The notes beneath the pieces are model-generated. The model searched no databases. It was not told the origin of the DNA and saw nothing but the letters and a program-made list of their open reading frames with translations. From Bryoerythrophyllum caledonicum (lineage: Eukaryota; Streptophyta; Bryopsida; Pottiales; Pottiaceae), in assembly GCA_963971425.1 (NCBI GenBank), contig OZ020526.1:124001-188000 (forward strand): 64,000 bases of DNA, written 5' to 3'. Below are positions 35,360-46,338 of the stretch, one piece after another. The translations under genes were made by a program, and so were the position numbers. Each line of letters begins with the position of its first letter. Position 1 is the first letter of the stretch.

Positions 35360-37145
35360 CTATTGTATGTACGATAGAATGACATTCAAAATGGCGTTTT
35401 GGCAATTTTAGGGATAGTGTCCTACATTGTTGAAAACTTTGACACTGTCTTGACGGTTGAAAAATTGTTACGTTACCATGAAATTTTGGGGACAATATCA
35501 TCTTTGAGTTGAAAACATGTATTCCAAATTTCAGGTCCATGAGATTTATACAGGAAACAATATGCAAGATTTACCAACATGGGGTAGCTGTGAAAAAAAA
35601 TTCACAGCTGCCAACTTTGACACCCTTCCAAAGATTGAGGGAATTGTGTTTTTCCATCAAATTTTTGGAGTGGAAATATCATCATGCTGATTACCTGTGG
35701 AAAAAATTTCAAGTCCAAAAGACCCAAAAACAAATTGATATTCCAAAGCTACCAACAAGTGTAGTTGTGAGAAACAAAGGAAAAATCTTCAATAGCCTCC
35801 CTAGGGCTAAGATTTCGTTATTTCAACATGGAATTTCTGTCACGAGATTATTTTTATGTTGATATCATACGGAAAAAATTTCAAGGCCAAAAAATACACA
35901 CAAAAATAGTTGTTCAACACTTTGTTTTCCAATTGTTTCTCACAACTACACATGTTGGTAGATTTGGAATATCATTTCCTTTGTGGGTCTTTTGGACTTG
36001 AATCTTTTCACACGTGTAACTAGTATTAATATGTTTTCACTCCAAAAATTCCATGGGAAAAAATTCTTCAATCCATGGGGGGGGGGTTGTCAAAGTTGGC
36101 AGTTGTGAAACACTTCCCCGTTTTGGCAAATCTTGCATATCAATTTTTGTATAAATCTCCTGGATTGGAAATTATATTTTCAACTTAACCCCTAAAGGAT
36201 CAAAGTCTCCTCGGGGGACATTTTGAGTTTGGGTAAGGTACCACGTTCTCAATTCTAGGCATTACTTTTTGAGATTTTTTATTGAATGGCCAACTTTTTA
36301 TTAGCTTCGTGTAGACACAAATTTCATAGAATTCCGACTTACGGTTCAAAAGTTACAATTTATTTTCACTTACATATACAAATAGTGCAGCAGTTTGGTG
36401 TGACATATCACAAATACTGTCGCTAAACTTTAATAACTTCTAAATTCAATAGAAATTCAAGTTTTTGTCCATATAAAAGAAAAAAAATCCTCTTGGAAAG
36501 GGAATTGAGATCTTTGCATCTACCGTACAGATTTGTGAGTTTCAAAAATATGAGAAGGATATGATAAATGCAAAATATAAAGTGTATTGTTGATTCTCAC
36601 CACATAGTTGCATTGCAGGATGTTTTAGGACATCTTCTATACCTTTTCTACTTCTAAAATTTGGTGCACATGTGCCTAACATGATCCTTTTCAAGTTAAA
36701 ACAATAAATTCACGGCCCGTAGTGCAAAAAGTTGCCATAGAAGGTGGTCAAAGTTTGTTAAAGGTGTTTAGTATGACCTCAAAAAGAGTTCATGTCTCAC
36801 TTCAAAGGCTAATATCTTTTAATCCGTGCGATCAAACTTACCAAAATTTTCACCACCCACTCTCATACAACTCTAGTACAAGATCCTACGGTTAAATTTT
36901 TAGAAAAAACATTTTGTATCATTTCATGTTGAATGCGCTGATAATGGCAGTTTTGGAGTGATTTTGAGGGAAAAATGCCTTGGTCCTTTAGGGGTTAAGG
37001 ATGATATTGTTCCCAATATTTCATGGTAAAATAACAATTTTTAAGCCCTCACGACAATGTCAAAGTTGGCAGTGTAGGATACTATCTCCAGAACTGCCAA
37101 AACGCCAATTTGAATGTCACCCTATCATACAACACTCTCCCCATT
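35360..37145. repeat. Large foldback repeat, right arm split by a later insertion
   Basis: Three consecutive blocks of the left arm (about 35362-35505, 35515-35640 and 35640-35795) recur as reverse complements, at about 80 percent identity by eye, at about 36998-37140, 36080-36184 and 35925-36075. The centre is a loop of roughly 130 bp near 35795-35925. The right arm is interrupted by 36189-36994. The arms hold no convincing gene. Confidence 0.7.
36189..36994. mobile_element. piggyBac-like non-autonomous element, 806 bp
   Basis: CCCCTAAAGGA at 36189-36199 and TCCTTTAGGGG at 36984-36994 are exact inverted ends, flanked by TTAA on both sides. TTAA target duplications and CCC/GGG termini are the hallmark of piggyBac elements. 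No transposase ORF is inside. It sits in one arm of the foldback repeat and is therefore younger. A relative ends at 57597. Confidence 0.75.
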
Positions 37146-37239
37146 ATTATATCATTCAAACCACTTTGAATGTTAATGGTTGAGAGCGGAAAAAATCATA
37201 ACAATTATCTAAAATAAATTTTACCAAATTCTCATCCAA

Positions 37240-37370
37240 TGTTTTCAATTAGTTTTCATCCAATGTGTTCAACTAGTTTTTGTCCAATGATTTCAAGTAG
37301 TTTTCATCCAATGCTTTTAACTAGTTTTCATTCAAAATTTTCAAGTAGTTTTCATTTAATGTTTTCATCA
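37240..37370. repeat. Minisatellite, ~28-bp unit around TTTTCATCCAATG
   Basis: About five diverged units of the type AGTTTTCATCCAATGTTTTCAA follow one another. Confidence 0.7.
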
Positions 37371-37913
37371 ATTGTGCCAATTTCCATCCAATATAGTCAT
37401 CGTAAACCCTAAACTGTGTTTTACGCGGCTAGTTTTATTGTTTTGCTTTGTGTTTTACTATCCTAATTCCTATTTACTGCTCCATAATCTCTCCAATTTT
37501 CCAATTCTAACACTTATAGAGGTGAAATTAACAAGAAGGGAAGTTTATATACTAATGTTAACATATATGCGGTAACATTCAAAGAGGTATGATTGTATGT
37601 GGAAACATGCACCCACGCGGAAGGTGGTATTTGAGGACCAACGAGTATAATTCTACCAAGCTAGCTATTTACATCTAATTTGGATGTAAGCACTCTTATT
37701 TACCTCCACTTGTACTCCACCATCGATCCCAAAATCAACTTTTGAAAATTGACAGAAATGCTACAACATGCACTTTGAAGGAGTTGAATAAGCAATTCAA
37801 GCCCATAATTTGTGGAGATACCTAGGTGATAACATGAAACATCCGTGATAGACCTATATGATTCTTTTTCCAAAGGTGGCTAAATTATTTGTTCAAATTT
37901 TCACGATGTACTA

Positions 37914-37934
37914 CACTAAACATTGCATTTAGTG
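37914..37934. mobile_element. End fragment of the mariner-like MITE family
   Basis: CACTAAACATTGCATTTAGTG flanked by TA on both sides matches the terminal palindrome of the 33503-33719 MITE. It is either a solo end or an excision remnant. Confidence 0.5.
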
Positions 37935-38124
37935 TAGTAACACAAATAGTGTAATTATCCTATTATACTATTTTTAAACAAGTTCACAATTAGTGTTAGC
38001 CGTCAACATCATTGATGTGGCCCCAATCAACTGCCTACCAGTCGTCAATCTGCAATATTCTAAATTCATATTACAGATTGATGGATGTCATTATTATTAT
38101 GAAGTCATGAACGAGGTCTAACAC

Positions 38125-40435
38125 CTAACTCACCTGCACGTCCATCAAGGTTGTGCTCCGTCCCGACATGGAGGCCAGGCTCGTCACAAGCGCGGTAATT
38201 TTGTCTGGGTACGAATGCACCCATTTCCGTGAACTGAGATTGCTATCAGCTGATAGAATCAGATGCAGGGAACAGAGCTCACTGCCATGGGGAAATATGC
38301 TATCGGGTCTAAACTCTTGGAAGAACGATGCAACGAGAGGCTCTATCAGATCCGGTTGGGAAACTAATTCCTTCCCAAAGTATTTGACCTGGAGCGCTCT
38401 GCCATTATTCTCTAATGTCCATGTGTATGTGACCTCCTTTAACCCCAACGAGGGATTTGTGGAACACAGCGTCAGCTCTTCGAGGGTTGTGTTCTTGCGC
38501 ACCAGACTCACAACTGTAGCACACGTGATCCAGGGCACGCAGTCTGGGAAATGCAGCACCAGCTCAATGACACTGTCCATTAAACGGACTCGAAGAGAAG
38601 CTCCAGCAAGTTCGCGTCCGCTAAAGCGTTGGAATCCCACGTCAGCGTCAATAGCTCCGCCTGGTTCTGAAAGCTCCACAACAAGTCGTTCATCGGCCAT
38701 CGCCCGTACCCGGTGAGCCACTCACAACTCACTTGCACGGCCTTCAAGGTCGCGCTCTCTGCGGAAATGGAGGCCACACTTGTCACCAAAGCAATCACAT
38801 CGAGGCCATTTAAGTTCTGAAGAACCTCCTGTAAACTGAGTTTGCGATCGGATGTGATCACTGGGTCCAATGAGAAAATTAGATGCAGTGCAGAGAGATC
38901 AGTGCCACAGGTAAACGTGCTATTTGGTCTATAGTCTTGGGGAAATTTTGCAGCGAAAGGCTCTATCAGTCCCGCAGAGAGGACGAACTCCGTCCCAGAG
39001 CATTTGACCTGAAGCGCTCTGCTATGATTCTCCAATGTCCATGTGTATGTGACATCCTTTAACCCCGACGAGGAAGCTATGGAACACAACGTCAGCTTCT
39101 CGAGGGTTGTGTTCCACCGCACCAGGTTCATGACAGAAGCGCAATTGTTCCAGGGCACGCAGTTTGGAAAACGCAGCACCAGTTCTCTGACTCTGCTTGT
39201 GATAATAGACGCGATGAGAAGCTCCAGCGACTCCTCGTCCACTATATCATTAGAACCCCACGTCAGCGTCAAGAGCTCCTCCTGCTTTTGACAGCTCCAC
39301 ATCAAGTTGTTCATCGTCGGCCCCCACTCATAATCCACCTGCACGTCGTTCAAAGTCGTACTCGTTGCCGACATTGAGGCCACGTTTCTCACAACCGTTA
39401 TCATATTGGCTCTGAAGGGCTGCACCCACTCCCTTGGCCGGAGAGACTTGAGATAAGATGAGATCCCTTGGTCTAATGAGATTCTAAGATGCAGTGTAGA
39501 GAGATCACTGCCAGCGGGAAATGTGCTATCCGCGCTATAATCTTGGGAGAACTTCGCAGTGAGAGGCTCTATCAGTCCCGTAGAGAGGATGAAGTCCGTC
39601 TCGGAGTATTTGACCTGGAGGGCTCTGCCATGATTCTCCGATGTCCATGTGTATGTGACATCCTTCAAACGCGACCAGGAATCTGTGGAACACAGCGTCA
39701 GCTTCTCGAGGATTGTGTCCTGCGCACCAGGTTCAGTACAGTTGCACAATTGTTCCAGGCCACACAGTTTGGGAAACGCAACACCAACTCTTTGACACTG
39801 AGCATGATAGTGGATGTGAAGAGAACCTCCAGCGACTTTTTGTCCACTAATTGGCAGAAATTATGCGAAGTATCCAGCGTGAGCAACTTCAGAGCATAGT
39901 TGCACGACACGCCGCTTGCGAGGGCCTCCGCAAGCGCCGGGAAATTTGTCCCGCAAGGTCTGCGTTCAGCATGCGCATCATGCACCGTGAGCATCTCCGA
40001 CCGATTCTCGTATCGGGCGCGTGCGTAGTTCTTGTTGCAGCTAACATCCAAACAGAACAGACTGGGACTTGTTCGGAGGAGAAGACCGACTTCAAACATA
40101 AGACTCTCAAACACTAGCTCCGACGACTCATCTCGGGGGACAAACGCACCGCATCCGAACTGAAACTTGGCGTGCGTCCATGTCGAACACTTCGCAAGTA
40201 ATGTAACGACTCCCACGAGAACTTCCACAGTTGCAATCTCGAAGATGAGACTTGCGTCCACCAACTCCCTGCGCCTCCTCTCCAACAAACAATCGAATGA
40301 CACCGTCCTGCACGAATCGTTGCGACGTGGGACGATCTCAGAAGAGTAGAATATGGGCTCCAGGTTGAAGTTTTTTAGAAGAAACCTCTGGACCTCGCCT
40401 AGAGAGTGTGCTCGGTGCTTCTCTGCACTCGCCAT
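38125..40435 (-). pseudogene. LRR-like repeat protein gene, broken by two frameshifts
   Basis: The ORF starts at 40435. Its N-terminal ~200 residues include a leucine-rich segment ending LKLLTLDTSHNF. After this a unit of about 202 residues repeats: the blocks ELVLRFPNCVPWNNCA, NTTLEKLTLCS, LKDVTYTW, RALQVKYS and LLTLTWGSND return in order. The frame is lost near 39720 (one base short in the NLVRR/NTTLEKL block) and again near 38590 (LLELLFESV followed by TAA). The repeats look like irregular LRRs, as in LRR receptors or ROCO/NLR-type proteins, but no GTPase or NB domain is visible here. GTGCAG followed by GTGAGT at the left end may be a splice donor, so more exons could lie left of 38125. 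Confidence 0.6.
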
Positions 40436-42329
40436 GATCTAGTTCCCTCACATCTCTGCTCTTCAGTCACGGCAAGCATAAACAATACAATCCCTATTAT
40501 CAACCAAGAAAAGGACTGTGGACTTGGGAGAAATTAGTGTCTCACGAGTCATAAGAAAAAACGCTCTTTCTATTATGAGTCGGACCTTCACTTTTCATTT
40601 TACTTGTGAAGCAGGTCCGGTTGGTGCTGACGTTCCGGTCTTCTTGGGTCGAGTCTTTCCTTTTATAATTGGCTCCTGGGCCGAATCTTCTCCAAATTGT
40701 TCCGCTGCAAATGGTTGCAGACTACCGAACAGTGATTGCAGACTACTGAACAGCGCTTGCAGACTACTGAAACGTGACTGCACACGATTGAACCGTGGTC
40801 ACTGGTTGCAGACTACTAAACATTATTGTAGTTGCAGCAAAACTGAGGTAAGACTTGTCAATGTTCACTCAGAACAGTGTGCAAGTCCGCGAATGCGTAA
40901 GTTGTTCTTAACTCTGGAACGCCGGGGCCCACATCGTGGAACTAAATCCAAATTACATTCTGTTGTGTGCACTCATTTCTTATCAAAAATTTGTGGAATT
41001 TTTTTTATTTGATTATTCAGAGATGAAATCACGTGTTCTGATAATGTAAAAAAAATCACAGATATTTTTATGAAATTTTGAAGTTATTGTAATTTTTTGA
41101 AAGAAAAAGTGAAGAATATTCATATTCAATACAAATTGTGCTTCAAATTTCTGAAAATCTCATCAGAAGTGCACATCATAGTGCCAAAACCTGTGTTGTA
41201 AATGAAACTACCGTGTTCAGCTGAAAATATAAAGTTGGTTATAGGTCCAAATTTTAAACTGCCATAACTTATTCAATTTTATGTATTTTTCCAAAATTCC
41301 ACATTGGATTGGAAACTCTACTTCATAAACTTCATTTTGTTAGTTGGAATCAAGTTCGAAAAATATTAATTTAATGGATCAAATTCAGATTTAGAGCTGA
41401 AGCCAATTTTGGTCGCTCTGCATTCCAAGTTAATCTCTCTATTCCCTCTAAATCGCTAATATTTCAGTGGTGGAGGTATCGACCTCGGACATTGCGTTGT
41501 TAAGCTGGACGTGCGTGCCAAAGAGGTTCTAGCTCGGGGTGAAGTTGAATGCGGACCGCGTTTTCAAGTTCAATGTGGTCCGCGAGGCGGACATGGCGAG
41601 CCTCGCGTCGTTCTTCATGGCAGATTGTGTGATCGACGCACATTGCTCCCTGAATCTGTGGAAGTATACACATCTGCCAGGAATCCGTTACCGTTGAATC
41701 ATTCGGAAATGTGTCTAGTGTGCTTCAGTGCATGTGTCAAATGCTTTAATAGCCACCCAGCTGCTTCCTTGCTTTCGAATAATTGAGATTTTGAGAGTCT
41801 AGCTTCAGTATCATGATTATTGACCTCGAATTCAAACTTCTGAATACATTACCAGATCAACTCAATAGAAGTTAACAGATACAGGACGCTGGGCCGATTT
41901 TCAGATTACCTGACTGTATATCGTATCGAGCTCCTTTATGGAACGATGTTGGACATCAGCTTGGCCGACTTACAAATTCTGCTGTTGATTGAAGGTATTG
42001 CGATTCAAAGATACAATGGATTCAATCCAGTGCCCGATATTTACATGCTGAACCGAAATTTATAGTATAATCTCCGACATGCTGAACTGATATATACAGT
42101 ATGATCTCCAATGTAATTTCATGAAGCAGTTCTGGCAATCATAACCAAGGCAAACTTGCAAACTGCGACTTGATGATCCACCAGTGCCATAAACTGGTGT
42201 CGGCTTCCACCGGACAACAGATGGTCTTAGACTGCGCCGCACATCATACACCTATGAATTCCCAGGACTCACATCTGCACTTTCACAACGTACTCTGCAA
42301 GATGGTGCAATTATCAAGTCAGCGCAAAT
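40436..42329. other. Intergenic region between two LRR-like loci
   Basis: Apart from a short tandem repeat at 40713-40830 I see no gene. Around 41480-41650 a GC-richer piece could be a coding relic in a frame broken by TAG, but I cannot name it. Confidence 0.4.
40713..40830. repeat. Tandem repeat, ~21-bp unit TTGCAGACTACTGAACAGTGA
   Basis: About five diverged copies of TTGCAGACTACTGAAC-type units stand in a row. They give Cys/Arg/Leu-rich spurious peptides. Confidence 0.7.
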
Positions 42330-43616
42330 TCACCACGCGGATGTAAACGATATCCCTGCTTGATGAACACTACACACGAAGCAATGATCTGCATAATAAC
42401 GACAATTTGCAATTATATACTCACCGTCGCATAAAATTGAAGATGTCAGACATGGCCCTCCATAGGTTGTGTGCCACTCATCGGTGGCGCCGCCCACATG
42501 TTGAGCTTGTTGAATCAGCTTCCAGAATCCAACTTCCAACGTCTCTAAGCTGGTGTTGCCTCTCATCTCATTTTCCACCATCTCCCGCAAAATCTGCTGT
42601 GTCGAAAGCTCCACCTGCTTCCGGCCGCTCCACATCAAATTCTTACTCTTCGACCAGTCCCTACCCCACTCATAACTCAACTGCACGTGCTTCAAAAACA
42701 TGCCCCGTACCGCCATGGTGGCCACGCTCGTCACAAGCGCGATCATATTGTCTCCGAAGCTCTTCACCCACTGCTGTGAACTGAGATTGCAGTTGGATGA
42801 GTTCCCCTGGTCTAATGAGAGAATTACATGCAGTGTAGATAGGTGAGTGCTACGGTGAAATATCCTGTCCGGGTTATAATCTTGGGAAAACTTGACGGCG
42901 AGAGGCTCTATAAGTCCCGCTGAGAGAAAGAAGTCCATCCCAGAGTATTTGACCTGGAGCGCTCTGCCATTATTCTCCGATGTCCATGTGTATGTGACAC
43001 GCTTCAACCGCAACCAGGAATCTAATGAACACAACGTCAGTGTTGTGAGGGTTGTGTTCCATCGCACCAGATTCAGTAATGAATCACTTTTGTTCAACAT
43101 GAAGCAGTCTGGGACACGCAACACCAGCTCTCTGATACTGCTCATAAGAACGGAGGGGAAGAGAAGTGCCATTGCTTCCACATCCAATAAATCGAAGGAT
43201 TCCCACGTCAGCGTCGAGAGGCCCGCTTTCTTTTCACACGTCCATTAGAAGCCGTTGTATGGCATTTCTCGCCTGGTACAGTCATAACTCACCTCCACGA
43301 GCTTCAAGGTCGTGCTCCGTGCTGATATGGAGACCAGGCTCGTTACAAGCGCGATAAATTTGTCTTTGTAGGACTGCAGCCACTCCTGTCGACCTAGATT
43401 GCGATCGTATGAGAGAATTACATGCAGGGTACAGATATCAGCGCGAGGGGGAAGTATGCTATCCCGGGTATAATCTTGGGAGAACTTTGAAGCGAGAGGC
43501 TCTATCAGTACCGGGTGGAGAGTTGAGTCCTTTCCATGGTATTTGACCTGGAGAGCTCTTCCACAATTATACGATTTCCATGTGTATGTGACATCTTTCA
43601 ACCGCGACCGGGAATC
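42330..43616 (-). pseudogene. Second LRR-like repeat locus, 5'-truncated, in-frame stop
   Basis: The minus-strand frame from about 43616 to 42330 encodes parts of two repeats of the 38125-40435 family: RLKDVTYTW, GRALQVKY, then the STTLKLVEVSYD block, and again ELVLRVPDC and LVRWNTTLTTLTLCS. TAA at 43245-43247 stands where other repeats have Leu or Met before Trp. Similarity begins abruptly at about 43616, so the 5' part is missing. After the repeats comes NTSLETLEVGFW, a more typical LRR. GGTGAGT near 42422 is a likely splice donor; the last about 30 codons of the ORF are then intron. Confidence 0.6.
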
Positions 43617-43652
43617 AAACAACACTGTAAGATTATAGCACATATATAACAA

Positions 43653-44870
43653 AATATTCTCATATATAGCTCCATGTCAAATATATCATTTGGGTTGGGT
43701 TGCATTTTAGATATACACATTCCACTACGCTTGAAGAAAAACATAAACGAATGTGGTATGTCAAATATATCATTGGGTTGAGTTGCGTTATAGATTTGTA
43801 CATTTGAGTTTTAACTTCAAAAGTTGCAATTGTGTTAGTAACTCTTAACACATAAGACGTTTTAAAAAGTAAAGGTGGAAGTCTTAAGTTTCAAAAAGTA
43901 AAAGTGAAAGTCAAAAGTTCACTATATAAACTGTAGAGCCTAAATCCTAAAAATAGTTTTTTTCAAAAAATTAAGTGTAAAAAGGGTTGTAGATATATGG
44001 AGAATTAAATAATTAATGATTAAATTTACATTAAGTACTTAATTAATTGAAAAGTACCTCTTCATATCTAAGATAGAAGGATTAATGGGAAAAGGGTTGA
44101 ACTCGCACCCTTTGGGAAGGGTGTACCCTTTCATATCTAGATATGAATAGATGTGAGGATTTAGTGGAATTAATCTCAATGGTTAATTATAGGCAAAACC
44201 GTTTTTCCAAGAGGTGTGCCTCTTGGATTTCAGTAGAATGACTAGCTTGAATTTTTAGCATTTTTGGCCATTACCATAGAAATTCCTTGGAGGAAGGTTG
44301 GAGTGAGCCCTAGCTTAGGTGAAAAAGCTAGTAATTGAAGAAATCTCTTATGTTGTAAGAGTATTATGTTGTGTGTGAAATTATTAATATATAATTATTA
44401 TTGAATTTGCGTGTGTAGAGTCTTGTGTGTGACTTGAATCATATGTATAATTACAATAATATTTGAACTTCATTGAATAAATTTAATATTGTGTTTTGTG
44501 AATGCAAATATATGCATGATGTATTAATTGTGAATAAATTCCTATGCATAAATGCATTAATTATTTATTTAGATCTTCATTGTAAAAATTAGAATACTAT
44601 TCTAATTAATTATGTGATATGAAATTGTGTGTGTGTGTGATGAATTCAATTTAATGTATTACATATGAGTGAAATATGAATACTTAATAATGTTAAAACT
44701 TCAAGAAATAAAGTTAGGGAAGATCCTAACTATGTCAAAGTGACATTGTGAATATTAATGTAATAATTCTAAGTGTATGTAAGGCATTTAGAAATTAATT
44801 TGGAGTAAGAAACTTAATGCATTAATGTGAGAATGCATAAGTAATTGATGAAATACTTAAGTTCAGGTGT
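43653..44870. other. AT-rich region without a gene
   Basis: No ORF of interest. The sequence TCAAATATATCATTGGGTTG occurs twice in slightly different form near 43677 and 43757. This stretch may belong to the long 5' region of the unit at 46339-48674. Confidence 0.4.
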
Positions 44871-44874
44871 GGAA

Positions 44875-45240
44875 ACTTAAGTATTAAGACATAAGACGGG
44901 AGTCTCGTGCATGTGTAAACAACAAAACTTAAGTCTAGAGTTAGGAAGGACTTAAATATGAATGACAGGACTTAAGTCCAAGTGGAAGAACTTAAGTCTA
45001 CAGTGAAATAGAACTTAAGTCTGAATGATAAAACTTAAGTCTGAATGATAAAACTTAAGTCTAGAGTGAAGAGGGACTTAAGTATAAGTGACAGGACTTA
45101 AGTCCAGAGTGAGAAAGAACTTAAGTATAGACGATAGGACTTAAGTCTGAGTGTTAGGACTTAAGTCTACAGTGAGTAAGGACTTAAGTCTGAATGGTAA
45201 AACTTAAGTCCGAGTTACAGAACTTAAGTCATGCAAGTGT
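44875..45240. repeat. Array of ACTTAAGT palindromes, 20-26 bp apart
   Basis: Roughly seventeen copies of ACTTAAGTC or ACTTAAGTA are separated by short purine-rich spacers such as TGAATGATAAA and AGAGTGA. The core ACTTAAGT is a perfect palindrome. Isolated copies continue to about 45680. Confidence 0.85.
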
Positions 45241-45898
45241 AAGAGTGAAGATACTCTTTTTGCATTTAAGTGTTAAGGACTAATAGATAGGTTAGACTTA
45301 AGTCCGGACTTAGAGTAGAAATATTTAGAGGCTTAATCTAACTTATGTGTTGTTCGAGACTAACACTTGTGATAAGTACGTGAGTACGTGAACCGTGGGA
45401 TGTACGTGAAAAGTGGAGCAAATTGCACGAGGTAAGTTTGTCAATTCTAAATGGAATTAATTAAGGAATCAACCATGAATGCAATGGATAGTATCCAAGA
45501 GCCGAAGATGGCAAAAGTATAGGAAACTAACAAACGTGCATATTCATAGTTAACTCAAGAGCAAGGCTCTTTGGAGGAGCAAGGCTCTACCTAAGCACTT
45601 AAATCCTTGGGATTAATACCTTAAGAGTGGAATGTTAAGGGTGATATGTTTTAAGGCTTAATTCCCTAAAAACAAGTGCATAAACTTAAGTATTTCAATG
45701 GAAAGATAGCTTTTTGACCTATAATTAAAGACAAACTACTTAACGGTTGACGCTAGACCATCCCGGGAAGAATTTAGAATCAAGGATAGACTTGTGTGAG
45801 TCTTGGGTGTTTTGCGAAGGTGAAATTTCACGATTACATAAACTCAGAAACTTCACTTGAGTATGGTGTGAGGAATGTATCGAAAATTATTTTAGGCG

Positions 45899-46042
45899 TG
45901 CCCCCCCATCCCCGGAGACGTCCGCGCCCCTCCTAGAGGTCCGCGCCCCCGAGAAGTCCGCGCCCTCCCAGGCGTCCGCGCCCCCCTGGAGGCGTCCGCG
46001 CCCCTCCACGCATCCGCGCCCTGAGCCGTCCGCGCCCCCAGG
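45899..46042. repeat. GC-rich array of TCCGCGCCC, upstream of the TATA box
   Basis: Seven copies of TCCGCGCCC, mostly within GCGTCCGCGCCCC units of 14-22 bp. A sister array lies after the ORFs at 48910-49032. Confidence 0.9.
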
Positions 46043-46044
46043 GG

Positions 46045-46051
46045 TATAAAA
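46045..46051 (+). promoter_or_regulatory. TATA box upstream of the 46339-48674 ORFs
   Basis: TATAAAA stands at the end of the GC-rich array, about 290 bp before the first ATG of ORF1. Confidence 0.65.
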
Positions 46052-46094
46052 GGAGGAGTGCGCGCCCATTGTCCTCACTTTTTGATTCCTCATC

Positions 46095-46265
46095 CAGGAA
46101 TTCGGGCCTCGAAGTGCCTCACGGCGGCTTTTTGCTGACTACTTGGGTGAGGTACAGACTTGTTATACGACGACACGTGTCCCACAGCAGCAAAACACTC
46201 ATCTCAACCGGGAATTCGGGCCTTAATCTACCTCACGGTGGCTTATTGCTGAATACTTTGGTGGA
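46095..46265 (+). repeat. Duplicated ~57-bp leader segment
   Basis: GGAATTCGGGCCTCGAAGTG with CCTCACGGCGGCTTTTTGCT (46096-46150) recurs in diverged form at 46209-46265, 113 bp further on. Downstream, CTGCGGGGAACT at 46274-46285 resembles the sequence after the primer-binding site of retrotransposon B. Confidence 0.6.
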
Positions 46266-46338
46266 TTTGTTTTCTGCGGGGAACTAAATTTGTTGTTAGT
46301 GTGTTTCTTAATACACTTGAATTTATCAACGGGCCTCA

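Noticed and set aside
44875..45240. Possible CRISPR array
   Set aside because: Repeats are only 8-10 bp and spacers resemble one another; the DNA is eukaryotic. It is a tandem array.
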